DNA of 9,626 nt from Acidimicrobiaceae bacterium. GTDB lineage: Bacteria; Actinomycetota; Acidimicrobiia; Acidimicrobiales; Ilumatobacteraceae. A model generated the notes under the pieces. That model was given only the letters and a program-made list of their open reading frames with translations, ran no database searches and was not told the origin of the DNA. The stretch is from assembly GCA_006515795.1 (NCBI GenBank), contig VFMC01000043.1, positions 1-9,626 on the forward strand, in the 5' to 3' direction. Position 1 is the first letter of the stretch; each line of letters starts with the position of its first letter. Both the position numbers and the translations under genes were made by a program. This document shows, one piece after another, positions 1 to 7,427 of the stretch.

Positions 1-876
1 TCAGCGACCGCGGCGATCCAGCCGCACCGCCCGGTCCCACAGACCGGGAGCGCCCAACTGTCGGGCGACTTGCTCGAAGCGATCGGTCGGGCCCGTCCAC
101 CGCCAGTCGTCGACGGAGCCCACCTCGACATCGGTCTCCACGGTGGCGATCCGTCGGAACAACACTGCCAGCTCGAGGTTGTCGCGGAGGGTGACGGCCA
201 ACTTCTCCGCACCGCGAAGGCCCGGCAACCCCCAGTCGGCCGAGCTGGCCGGAATCGCCTCGATCGATCCGAACCGGGCCAACACGGTTGCGGTGCCCTT
301 CGCCCCCCACCCGGGCAGGCCCGGAAAGCCGTCGGCGGCGTCGCCGACCAGGGCGAGGTAGTCGGCGATCGACTCGGGCGGCACCCCGAACTTGGCGATC
401 ACCGCGTCGCGGTCGACCACCTCGCGTTTGCGCCGGTCGTACTGCACCACCCGTGTCCCCCGCACGCACTGACCGAGATCCTTGTCGGGGGTGACTATCT
501 GCACGAGCTCGACCCGCGAGTCGTGCTCGGCCACGCGGGCCGCAGCTCCGAGGGCGTCGTCGGCCTCGTACTCGACCATCGCCCACACCGTGAACCCCGC
601 TGCGACCAGCGCGTCCTCCATCACCGGGATCTGGGCGAGCAGTTCCGGTTGCATGCCGGCGCTCGTCTTGTACCCCGGCCACAAGTCGTTGCGGAAGCTC
701 TCGATCACGTGATCGGAGGCGATGCCGAGGTGGGTGGCGCCGTCGGAGACGAGCTGCAGCGTGGATGCGACGACGCCGGCGGCTGCATCGAGCGGTCCGG
801 CATCGCCGTGCCGGGCCACCTGCCCGAAGTGCTGGCGGAACAACTCGTAGGTGCCGTCGACCAGATGCACTTGCAT
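1..876 (-). CDS. Stand-alone 5'-3' exonuclease / flap endonuclease (PolA N-terminal-domain family)
   Basis: A complete 291-residue protein, with the TGA at window bases 1-3 and an ATG at 874-876. It has the order of a PolI-type 5' nuclease. Near the N-terminus is VDGTYELF (Asp7). A FR-N8-YK segment (Arg62, Tyr69, Lys70) resembles the FR...YK arch motif. Next come YEADD (Glu104, Asp106, Asp107) and TPDKDL (Asp131, Asp133), then a helix-hairpin-helix with GDAADGFPGLPGWGAKGTA (Asp179, Asp182). These acidic residues match the two-metal active site of the family. No polymerase domain follows and the length suits stand-alone enzymes such as mycobacterial FenA or Xni. The expected role is removing 5' flaps or RNA primers during replication and repair. 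It diverges from the pilus operon and is probably unrelated to it. No clear Shine-Dalgarno precedes the ATG, and a TANNNT box 7 nt upstream suggests a leaderless mRNA. Family assignment is secure; the exact orthologue is not. Confidence 0.93.
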   Translation of the reverse strand: MQVHLVDGTYELFRQHFGQVARHGDAGPLDAAAGVVASTLQLVSDGATHLGIASDHVIESFRNDLWPGYKTSAGMQPELLAQIPVMEDALVAAGFTVWAMVEYEADDALGAAARVAEHDSRVELVQIVTPDKDLGQCVRGTRVVQYDRRKREVVDRDAVIAKFGVPPESIADYLALVGDAADGFPGLPGWGAKGTATVLARFGSIEAIPASSADWGLPGLRGAEKLAVTLRDNLELAVLFRRIATVETDVEVGSVDDWRWTGPTDRFEQVARQLGAPGLWDRAVRLDRRGR

Positions 877-883
877 GACAGCG

Positions 884-889
884 ACCGTA
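884..889 (-). promoter_or_regulatory. Candidate -10 box of the exonuclease gene (leaderless arrangement)
   Basis: Read on the minus strand, TACGGT (TANNNT) ends 7 nt before the ATG at 876. That spacing would place the transcription start on or next to the A of the ATG. No Shine-Dalgarno is visible upstream of this gene, which agrees with a leaderless transcript. No convincing -35 element was found. This is inferred from spacing only. Confidence 0.4.
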
Positions 890-915
890 CCTGTCGGAAC
901 AAACGCAACGTCATC

Positions 916-943
916 TCAAGAACTCGGCAATTGCCGCCGATAC
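916..943 (+). promoter_or_regulatory. Candidate sigma-28 (FliA/WhiG)-like promoter of the coiled-coil/pilB/pilC operon
   Basis: TCAAGAAC, 12 nt, then GCCGATAC. The -10 part matches the known FliA/WhiG element GCCGATAA at 7 of 8 positions. The -35 part resembles TAAAG with one mismatch and a spacer 1 nt longer than the usual 15. The -10 box ends at 943 and the GTG start is at 951, so the transcript would start at or next to the GTG, consistent with the missing Shine-Dalgarno. The same TCAAGA-N14-GCCGAT pattern occurs before the gene at 9027. Confidence 0.42.
925..936. promoter_or_regulatory. Perfect 12-bp palindrome in the divergent intergenic region, possible operator
   Basis: CGGCAATTGCCG is its own reverse complement. 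It lies in the 74-bp space between the divergent exonuclease and coiled-coil genes, inside the spacer of the proposed promoter for the latter. A dimeric regulator bound here could block or modulate that promoter. The symmetry is directly seen; the function is inferred, and one short palindrome can arise by chance. Confidence 0.35.
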
Positions 944-950
944 ATCATCC

Positions 951-2354
951 GTGACGGTGGACCAAAGCGAACAACACGCACCTCCGGCCGACGTCGAGGC
1001 GATCACGGCAACCATCCTGACCGCGGTCGAACGCCAGCTGACCAGGTACTTCGCGGCCATGTCGCAGCAGGTCGAGGCCGTCCGCAAGATCTCCGAGGAA
1101 TCACGCGACGAGCTCCGCACCGAGCTGGAGGCACGGCTACCGACGCTGCAGTCCGGCGTCGAGGAACAACGAAGCGCGCTCGAAAGCCAACAGGTGACGA
1201 ACGAGGTCTACCAGCAGGCACTGCAGACTGCGCTCGAAGAGCGCCTGGCAGAGTTCGCCAACCATCAGCACTGGAGGATGAACGACCTCGAGGACAAGGT
1301 CGCCAACCTGCGCGGGATCGACCCCGAGACGATGATGGAGATCCGCCAGACGGTTCGCGACGACATGGAGAAGTCGTTCCACGCCGTCAACGTGCGGTTG
1401 GACGACTTCGCGAACGTGCACAAGCGGTTCGACGAGCAGTCGAGCGCCCTCACCCAACAGGTCAACGACACGACCAGCGGGTTGGCAGTGCGCATGGACG
1501 AAGGCGACCTGCGAGTCGCTCATGCCGTCCAGGAGCGCCTGAAGGGCTTCGAGGTCGAGCTCGGCACGACGCTCGAGGATCTGGCCGGCCAGGTGAACGA
1601 GCATGCCAACACCCTGCTCGCCAAGCTCGATTCGTCCGAGGATCGGGCCACCGACCGGATGCTCGAGCTCGAGGCCCGGATCAAGGAAGAGCAAGGCACC
1701 AAGATCGCCAACGTGGAAGCCACGCTCGGCCGGGTCGGTAGCGGTTTCGACGACGCGATGATCGCGGTCAACCAGCGCGTCCTCGATCTCGAGAACAAGC
1801 TGTACGAGTTCGAGGAGCGCATCGGCGAGATCGCCGAACGCGTGGCCAAGGTGGACGAGAACGCTCTCGATGAGGTGCGGGCCGAGATGTCGAACGCCGT
1901 CGGCGAAGCGATGCTGGTGCGGATCGAGCTGGATCGGCTCGCTGCCGACACCAGTGGGCGGATGGACAAGCAGATCGTGCGCATGTCGGAGATCGAAGGA
2001 TTGCTGACCGACACGATGGACGTGAGCACGGCCGTGCAACTGGAGCGGCTGGACGAGCTGGAACGGCAGATGCAGATGATCGATCCCGGCAAGGTCGTCG
2101 TGGCCGGATCGGCTCGAACCGCCGACGCGGACTCGCGCCACGGAAACGAGTCGCCGACGCCTTCTTCGGGTGGCGACCACACCCCCACAGCCGGCGGAAG
2201 CCGGACGGCCCCGCCGTCGATGTCGCTCAACCCACGGCTTCCCGGAGCCGATACCACAGCGCAGGCTGAGGCGGCGGTACAAGCCGAGGTCGCGCAGGCT
2301 GAGGAAAGACAAGACGGAACGCTTGAGACGGAGCCCACCTTCTCGACGCACTGA
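951..2354 (+). CDS. Long coiled-coil protein of unknown function, first gene of the pilB-pilC operon
   Basis: 467 residues from a GTG start; GTG at 957 is an alternative. I recognise no enzymatic domain. Residues of about 15-378 are almost continuously helix-forming, rich in Glu, Arg, Leu, Gln and Ala, with hydrophobic residues at roughly heptad spacing: a long coiled coil. Residues of about 385-467 form a Ser/Thr/Pro/Gly/Ala-rich, probably disordered tail, with a short acidic Ala/Glu-rich stretch near 436-453. There is no signal peptide or membrane segment and no cysteine, so a cytoplasmic location is likely. PilB starts 47 bp downstream on the same strand, with no terminator between, so co-transcription is likely. 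That context suggests a scaffold, polar-localisation or regulatory partner of the pilus machine, but homology does not show this. The start has no Shine-Dalgarno and fits leaderless initiation. Coding status is strong; function is unknown. Confidence 0.85.
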   Translation: MTVDQSEQHAPPADVEAITATILTAVERQLTRYFAAMSQQVEAVRKISEESRDELRTELEARLPTLQSGVEEQRSALESQQVTNEVYQQALQTALEERLAEFANHQHWRMNDLEDKVANLRGIDPETMMEIRQTVRDDMEKSFHAVNVRLDDFANVHKRFDEQSSALTQQVNDTTSGLAVRMDEGDLRVAHAVQERLKGFEVELGTTLEDLAGQVNEHANTLLAKLDSSEDRATDRMLELEARIKEEQGTKIANVEATLGRVGSGFDDAMIAVNQRVLDLENKLYEFEERIGEIAERVAKVDENALDEVRAEMSNAVGEAMLVRIELDRLAADTSGRMDKQIVRMSEIEGLLTDTMDVSTAVQLERLDELERQMQMIDPGKVVVAGSARTADADSRHGNESPTPSSGGDHTPTAGGSRTAPPSMSLNPRLPGADTTAQAEAAVQAEVAQAEERQDGTLETEPTFSTH

Positions 2355-2401
2355 GTGCATCGAGAAGGCGGAAACCGGTCCATTCGGCGAGAGACGGGCG
2401 C

Positions 2402-4171
2402 ATGGCACTTTTCAAGAGCAAGGACAACCCAGCAGCGGCGGCGGCGGCCGTGCCGCGCGAACGCGTCGAGGCGGCGCCAGGCCTGTACGCGACCGAGTGC
2501 ATGCGGATCGGGCAGATCCTCGTCGATGGCGAGCAGCTGTCGACCGAGAACCTGGCGACCGCACTCCAGCAAGCCAACGGAGATGCGCTGCAGTTCGCCG
2601 ACATCGTGCTCGGCCGCTTCGGCGCCGGACGCGCCGACCTGGCGGCCGCGATCGCCGAGGTGTGGGACATAGTCGCTGCCGACACCAAGGCCGTCGAGCT
2701 CGACCCCGAGATCGCCAACCTGGTCAGCGAGCAGATCGCCCGCCAGAACTGTGTGATCCCGATCGCCGAGGTGAACGGAAGCGTCGTGATGCTCTCGGCC
2801 GACCCGTCGCCCGAACGGCGTGCCGAGGTGGAGCGCCTGCTGCAGCGGCCCATCACATGGCAGTCGGCCGACCCGGCCACGATTCGCACCTTCATCGATC
2901 GCAGCTACCGCGCCGATGCCGACATCGACCGGCTGGTGCAGGCCTTCGACCTTGCCGACGACCAATCTGCGGAGGCGAAGAAGGCCGGCGAGGTCAGCAT
3001 CGACGACCAGGCGCCGATCGTGCAGCTCGTCACCCGCATCGTCAGCCAGGCGATGCGCGACCGAGCCAGCGACATCCACGTGGAACCGCTCGACGACAAG
3101 TTGCGCATCCGCTACCGCATCGACGGTCACCTGGTGGAGGCGTTCAGCCTGCCGATCGGCGTGCACTCCGCGTTGACGAGTCGCCTCAAGATCATGAGCA
3201 GCATGAACATCGTCGAGAAGCGCCGCCCGCAAGACGGCCAGTTCTCGATGACCATCGATGGCAAGGACGTCGACGTCCGCGTCGGTTCGGTCGCCACCGT
3301 GTTCGGCGAGAAGATCGTGATGCGAATCCTCGACAAGGGCCGCTCGATGATCGGCCTCAACCAGCTCGGCTTCCCCCGCGAGACGTACCTCCACTACTCG
3401 AAGATGGTGCACGCGCCGTTCGGCATGGTGATCTGTGCGGGCCCGACGGGTGCCGGCAAGACGACCACCCTGTACGCCACGCTGCAGGAGATCAACTCGA
3501 ACGGCAAGAACGTGACCACCGTGGAGGATCCGGTGGAGTACGTGTTCCCCGGCATCAACCAGATCCAGACCAACGAGCAGGCGGGCCTCACGTTCGCCAC
3601 CGGGTTGAAGGCCATCTTGCGCCAGGACCCCGATGTGATCCTGGTTGGCGAGATCCGCGACGCCGACACGGCGCGCATCGCCATCCAGTCGGCGCTGACC
3701 GGGCACTTCGTGCTGTCGTCGTTGCACGGCACCGACAGCGTCGCCGCGCTGCACCGCTTCCTCGACATGGGCATCGAGGCGTTCCTCATCGCCTCGTCGG
3801 TGGTCGGCGTGATCGGCCAGCGGCTGCTGCGCCGCATCTGCGACGCCTGCAAGGAACCGTACGCGCCCGGAGCCGACGAGCTCGCCGTGTTCCGCCAGCA
3901 CAGCGGCGGAAGCGACAAGGCCCAGTTCTTCCGCGGCGCCGGATGCAACTACTGCGCCGGCACCGGCTACCGCGACCGCATCGGCGTCTACGAGCTGCTC
4001 CGCATCACCCCCGAGCTGCGCCGCCTCATCGTCGGATGGGCGACCACCGAGGAGCTCCGCCGGCTCGCCGTCGCCCAAGGCATGCGCACCATGTTGCGCG
4101 AGGCCATGGCTCTCGTCGAGAACGACGTCACCACCATTCCCGAAGTCGTCAAGACCCTGTTCGCCAGCTGA
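2402..4171 (+). CDS. pilB: Type IV pilus assembly (extension) ATPase PilB, GspE/T2SSE family
   Basis: 589 residues, typical for PilB/GspE. A variable Ala-rich start (about 1-28) precedes an MshEN-like N-terminal domain (about 30-170). In its RIGQILVDGEQLSTENLATA stretch (35-54) only part of the usual cyclic-di-GMP-binding pattern remains (Arg35, Gly37, Leu40, Leu51, Leu55), so nucleotide sensing is uncertain. The ATPase core has Walker A GPTGAGKTT (347-355, Lys353), an Asp box TVEDPVEY (373-380), Walker B DVILVGEIRD (411-420, Glu417) and a His box around HFVLSSLHGTDS (His435, His442). Four cysteines in two CxxC pairs (480/483 and 515/518) form the zinc site expected in PilB/GspE and absent from PilT. 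It powers pilin polymerisation at the cytoplasmic face with PilC. A weak GAGAG-type ribosome site lies about 8 nt before the ATG. It follows the coiled-coil gene and precedes pilC by 16 nt, so it is in an operon. GspE of a secretion system is the alternative; the nearby pilT favours a pilus. Confidence 0.95.
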   Translation: MALFKSKDNPAAAAAAVPRERVEAAPGLYATECMRIGQILVDGEQLSTENLATALQQANGDALQFADIVLGRFGAGRADLAAAIAEVWDIVAADTKAVELDPEIANLVSEQIARQNCVIPIAEVNGSVVMLSADPSPERRAEVERLLQRPITWQSADPATIRTFIDRSYRADADIDRLVQAFDLADDQSAEAKKAGEVSIDDQAPIVQLVTRIVSQAMRDRASDIHVEPLDDKLRIRYRIDGHLVEAFSLPIGVHSALTSRLKIMSSMNIVEKRRPQDGQFSMTIDGKDVDVRVGSVATVFGEKIVMRILDKGRSMIGLNQLGFPRETYLHYSKMVHAPFGMVICAGPTGAGKTTTLYATLQEINSNGKNVTTVEDPVEYVFPGINQIQTNEQAGLTFATGLKAILRQDPDVILVGEIRDADTARIAIQSALTGHFVLSSLHGTDSVAALHRFLDMGIEAFLIASSVVGVIGQRLLRRICDACKEPYAPGADELAVFRQHSGGSDKAQFFRGAGCNYCAGTGYRDRIGVYELLRITPELRRLIVGWATTEELRRLAVAQGMRTMLREAMALVENDVTTIPEVVKTLFAS

Positions 4172-4187
4172 TCGTCGAGGACCCACC

Positions 4188-5399
4188 ATGCCCAAGTTCG
4201 CATATGCAGCGATCGACGCCAGCGGCGCAACGATCGAAGGATTCCAGAAGGCCGACACCATCGGTGACGCCCGCTCGGCGTTGATCGAACAGCACCTGTA
4301 CCCCGTGAAGATCGAGGAGAAGCGCGGCTCGCTGCAGTTCGAGCTCACCCAGGAGAAGGTGAAGAAGAAGGAGCTGATGCACTTCACGCGGCAGCTCGCC
4401 GTGTTCGTGAAGGCCGGCATTCCGATCACCGAGGCGCTCGACATCATCGGCGACGAGACGTCCGATGTGGCCCTGCGGCGCACGATCAGCTCGATGGTGG
4501 AGGGTCTTCGCAACGGCGGAACGCTCAGCGACGCGGCCGGCAAGCACCCCGAGGCCTTCCCGATGTACTACATCGGCATCCTGCAGTCGGCCGAGCTCAC
4601 CGGCAAGCTCGACGAGACGCTCGACAGCCTGGCCGGCTACCTCGAGCGCGAGATCGAGACGCGGTCGAAGGTCGTGGCGGCGCTCTCCTACCCGATGGTG
4701 GTCATGGTGCTGGCGGTGATCACGGTGGCGGTGCTCGCCGGATACGTGCTGCCGCAGTTCAAGCCGCTGTTCGAGGAGCTGGGCGCCGACCTGCCCCTGC
4801 CCACCAGGATGCTGCTCGGCGTAGCAACGATCTTCACCGACATGATCTACATCCCGATCGGCTTCTTCGTGCTCCTCTTCGGGTCGATCTTCTGGCTGTT
4901 CAAGACCGAGAGCGGCAAGCCGAACAAGGACAAGCTGCTGTTGAAGATCCCGGTCATCAGGGGCATCGTCGAGTATTCGATCCTCGAGCGGTTCTGCCGG
5001 ATCCTCGGGGCGATGATGAAGGCGGGCGTGCCGCTCCCGGAAGGTCTGAAGACCACAACGGAGGCCACCGACAACGTGGTCTTCCGTGAGGCGCTCGAAC
5101 GAGCCCAAGAGGTGATGCTCGAAGGCGCCGGGTTCGCCAGGCCGCTGGCCGACACCGGGCTCTTCCCCGGGGCGGCCAAGCAGATGTTCAAGGTGGGCGA
5201 GGAGACGGGAACACTCGACGAGCAGCTCGAGGTGGCCAGCTTCTACTTCGACCGCGAGCTGGAGAGCCGGATCAAGAAGTTCACCATGATGTTCGAGCCG
5301 CTGATGATCGTGTTCGTCGGCGTGATCGTGGGCTTCGTGGCGATGGCGCTGGTTTCGGCCATGTACGGCGTGCTGGGCGAGACGAAGAACCAGATCTGA
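4188..5399 (+). CDS. pilC: Type IV pilus inner-membrane platform protein PilC (T2SSF/GspF family)
   Basis: 403 residues, the usual PilC/GspF length. There are two T2SSF domains. The first (about 64-188) has FTRQLAVFVKAGIPITEAL, a GxLDETLDSLAGYLE-like stretch and ALSYPMVVMVLAVITVAV. The second (about 265-393) has ERFCRILGAMMKAGVPLPEG and FKVGEETGTLDEQLEVASFY. Three membrane segments lie near 168-188, 220-238 and 371-393, as in the family. It sits in the cytoplasmic membrane, receives the PilB motor and inserts pilins at the base of the fibre. The ATG is preceded by GAGGA at 4177-4181 with a 6-nt spacer, a clear ribosome site, and lies 16 nt after the pilB stop. The 33-bp gap to the convergent pilD stop has no strong hairpin. 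Confidence 0.95.
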   Translation: MPKFAYAAIDASGATIEGFQKADTIGDARSALIEQHLYPVKIEEKRGSLQFELTQEKVKKKELMHFTRQLAVFVKAGIPITEALDIIGDETSDVALRRTISSMVEGLRNGGTLSDAAGKHPEAFPMYYIGILQSAELTGKLDETLDSLAGYLEREIETRSKVVAALSYPMVVMVLAVITVAVLAGYVLPQFKPLFEELGADLPLPTRMLLGVATIFTDMIYIPIGFFVLLFGSIFWLFKTESGKPNKDKLLLKIPVIRGIVEYSILERFCRILGAMMKAGVPLPEGLKTTTEATDNVVFREALERAQEVMLEGAGFARPLADTGLFPGAAKQMFKVGEETGTLDEQLEVASFYFDRELESRIKKFTMMFEPLMIVFVGVIVGFVAMALVSAMYGVLGETKNQI

Positions 5400-5432
5400 T
5401 CCGAACCCGGCTTGCCTGGCGATTCGGCGGGC

Positions 5433-6206
5433 TCAGTAGGTCCACAGCCGGTCGAGCACGGCGCGGCCGACGAACACCGCGGCGAGGGTGCCGGCAGCCA
5501 GGAACGGCCCGAACGGGATCGCCGTCTTGCGGCCGGCGCTGCCGACGGCCATCGCGATCAACCCCACCACTGCGCCGAACAGGAACCCGAGGAACAGCCC
5601 GACCGGCACGTACGGCAGGCCGAGCCAGCCGAGGAACGCTCCGAGCAACGGCGCCAGGCGCACGTCGCCGTCGCCGAGGCCCCCACGGCTCATCGCGTAC
5701 AACAGCGCCATGAACGCCAGCGCGATCGCCGCGCCGGCCACCATCGTCACGATGCGCCGTGGCTCGTCGCCAACGAGCGCCGCCACCACGAGCAGCGGAA
5801 CGCCGAGGGCCATCGTCCAGTAGGTGATCTCGCGTGGGAGCCGCTTGGTGCGCAGATCGATCCAGCTCTGCACGACGAGCCCCGCGGCGAGCACGCAGAA
5901 GGCCGCCGTCTCCCACGAGGCACCGAACTTGGCGGCCATCGCCACGAACGACCCCGCCGTGGCCAGCTCAAGTACGACCGGTTCGATGCCGATATCTGTA
6001 CGACAACGGCGGCACTTCCCCTTCAGGGAAAGCCAACTGAACACAGGAACCAGGTCGAGCGGGCCCAGGCGCAAGCCACACGACCCGCACCTCGATCCGG
6101 GGGCGACGACGGACTCCCCGCGTGGGACCCGCTCGGCGACCACGGTTAGAAACGATCCGATCATCAACCCGGCGATCGTCACGATCGCCAGCAGTGCAGC
6201 AGTCAT
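5433..6206 (-). CDS. pilD: Prepilin peptidase / N-methyltransferase PilD (type IV leader peptidase, A24 family)
   Basis: 257 residues from the ATG at 6204-6206, which has GAAGGG just upstream on the minus strand. The open frame runs further upstream but only over antisense pilT, so this start is preferred. The N-terminal cytoplasmic domain keeps both zinc CxxC pairs, CGSC (40-43) and CRRC (65-68), linked to the methyltransferase-containing bifunctional form. The two aspartates of this aspartyl protease are in WIDLRTKRLP (Asp117) and GLGDGDVRLAPLLGAFLG (Asp181). Several membrane helices are evident (about 4-24, 100-115, 128-146, 151-172, 196-222 and 232-250). It cleaves the prepilin leader before Phe+1 and methylates the new N-terminus; the prepilin encoded at 8478-8813 is the obvious substrate. 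The gene is in the opposite orientation to the flanking pilC and pilT, so it needs its own promoter, which I could not identify. Confidence 0.94.
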   Translation of the reverse strand: MTAALLAIVTIAGLMIGSFLTVVAERVPRGESVVAPGSRCGSCGLRLGPLDLVPVFSWLSLKGKCRRCRTDIGIEPVVLELATAGSFVAMAAKFGASWETAAFCVLAAGLVVQSWIDLRTKRLPREITYWTMALGVPLLVVAALVGDEPRRIVTMVAGAAIALAFMALLYAMSRGGLGDGDVRLAPLLGAFLGWLGLPYVPVGLFLGFLFGAVVGLIAMAVGSAGRKTAIPFGPFLAAGTLAAVFVGRAVLDRLWTY

Positions 6207-6227
6207 ACGCCCTTCACAGACACCATG

Positions 6228-6241
6228 CGCTCGTGAGAGCG
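6228..6241. repeat. Small inverted repeat in the pilD/pilT divergent region
   Basis: CGCTC, a GTGA loop, then GAGCG: a perfect 5-bp inverted repeat in the 60-bp space between the divergent pilD and pilT starts. It could be an operator or a leader hairpin serving either gene. It is short enough to be chance. No convincing sigma-70 or sigma-28 promoter could be assigned in this gap. Confidence 0.25.
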
Positions 6242-6266
6242 TCGAACAGGCCGAGGTTAGCTCCCC

Positions 6267-7421
6267 ATGTCGAATCCAGACCCGATGCTCGTGATGCTGC
6301 TCGAGGCCACCGTGGCCGCCGGGGCCAGCGACCTCCACCTCACCGCCGGTCGTCCGGCGACGGCCCGCCGCGACGGCATCCTCGTGCCCTTCGAGGGCGT
6401 CGACATGCTCGCCGGGCACGACACCGAGCGGATGGTGATGTCGCTGCTCGACCAACGCCAGAAGCACGAGCTCGACGAGCACCGGCAGGTGGACTTCTCG
6501 TTCGGCTTGGGCGACATCGGCCGCTTCCGCGCCAACGCCTTCAAGCAGCGCGGCAGCTACGCGCTGGCACTGCGCGTGGTGCCCAACCGCGTCCGTTCGT
6601 TGAGCGAGCTGGGAGCGCCGCAGTCGGCGATCGATCTGCTCAACAAGCCGTACGGGCTGGTGCTGGTGGTGGGCCCGACCGGGTCGGGTAAGAGCACCAC
6701 GTTGGCGGCGATGATCGACCGGATCAACGAGACCAAGCCGTGCCACATCCTCACCATCGAGGATCCGGTCGAGTACCTGCACCAGCACAAGACGGCGATG
6801 ATCAACCAGCGCGAGGTCGGCACCGACGTGAACAGCTTCACCGACGGCTTGCGCAGTGCACTACGTGAAGACCCCGACGTGATCCTGCTCGGTGAGATGC
6901 GCGACCTCGACAGCATCTCGATCACGCTCACCCTGGCCGAGACCGGCCACCTCGTCTTCGCCACGCTGCACACCAACGACGCCTCACAGGCCCTCGACCG
7001 AATCGTCGACGTGTTCCCGGCCGAGAAGCGCGACCAGATCCAGATCCAGTTGGCGGGCTCGCTACAGGGCGTGCTGAGCCAGCGCCTCCTGCCGGCCGAG
7101 GGAGGTGGCCGGGTGGCCGCCTACGAGGTGCTGGTGGCCAACGAGGCCGTGCGCAACCTGTTGCGCGAGGGCAAGACCCGCCAGCTCCGCAACGTGATGA
7201 TCAGTGGCCAGCAGGAGGGCATGCAGACCATCGAGATGGACCTGGCCCGGCTCGTGGCCAGCGGCATCATCAGCTTCGACACCGCCGCCGAGGTGAGTGC
7301 GTACCCGAAGGAGATCATGACGCTCGCGGCCACGCAGAAGTCGCAGATGCAGGCCCAGGCCACCATCGCCTCCGGGCAGGCCGCCTCCGGGGGCGCCGGG
7401 GAGCTAATCGGCTCGCGCTGA
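6267..7421 (+). CDS. pilT: Type IV pilus retraction ATPase PilT
   Basis: 384 residues. The N-terminal PAS-like half begins with the typical ASDLHLTAGRP (20-30). The core carries Walker A GPTGSGKST (136-144, Lys142), Asp box TIEDPVEY (163-170), Walker B VILLGEMRD (205-213, Glu210) and a canonical His box TLHTNDA (233-239). The PilT-specific AIRNLIRE-type motif is present as AVRNLLREGK (294-303). The zinc cysteines and the long N-terminal domain of PilB are absent. A Gln/Ala/Gly-rich tail of about 30 residues follows residue 355. The hexamer drives pilus disassembly and retraction through PilC, which underlies twitching and DNA uptake in known systems. GAGG at 6253-6256, 10 nt before the ATG, is a weak ribosome site. 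The DUF429-like gene begins 6 nt after its stop. PilU-like variants cannot be ruled out, but the canonical motifs favour PilT. Confidence 0.95.
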   Translation: MSNPDPMLVMLLEATVAAGASDLHLTAGRPATARRDGILVPFEGVDMLAGHDTERMVMSLLDQRQKHELDEHRQVDFSFGLGDIGRFRANAFKQRGSYALALRVVPNRVRSLSELGAPQSAIDLLNKPYGLVLVVGPTGSGKSTTLAAMIDRINETKPCHILTIEDPVEYLHQHKTAMINQREVGTDVNSFTDGLRSALREDPDVILLGEMRDLDSISITLTLAETGHLVFATLHTNDASQALDRIVDVFPAEKRDQIQIQLAGSLQGVLSQRLLPAEGGGRVAAYEVLVANEAVRNLLREGKTRQLRNVMISGQQEGMQTIEMDLARLVASGIISFDTAAEVSAYPKEIMTLAATQKSQMQAQATIASGQAASGGAGELIGSR

Positions 7422-7427
7422 TCCGCC

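Noticed and set aside
70..954. Plus-strand open frame opposite the exonuclease
   Set aside because: Antisense shadow; the minus strand carries all nuclease motifs.
1137..2408. Minus-strand frame opposite the coiled-coil gene
   Set aside because: His/Arg/Leu-rich shadow without start signals; the plus-strand frame shows heptad-like helical sequence and operon context.
1520..4543. Very long minus-strand open frame (about 1000 codons) opposite the coiled-coil gene, pilB and the start of pilC
   Set aside because: It is the antisense shadow of clear genes, caused by high GC content. Its composition is Arg/Ser/His-rich without any domain, and the plus-strand genes have full motif support.
4149..5108. 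Minus-strand frame opposite pilC
   Set aside because: Shadow rich in His/Arg/Glu; PilC motifs on the plus strand are decisive.
5400..5432. Terminator between pilC and pilD
   Set aside because: Only a 5-bp CCGAA/TTCGG pairing across a long loop and no T run; too weak to call.
6235..6257. Sigma-28-like promoter before pilT (GCCGAGGT at 6250)
   Set aside because: Only GCCGA matches and no TAAA/TCAA element lies 15-16 nt upstream.
6207..6788. Upstream extension of pilD
   Set aside because: It lies wholly antisense to pilT. The ATG at 6206 has GAAGGG upstream and gives a normal PilD N-terminus.
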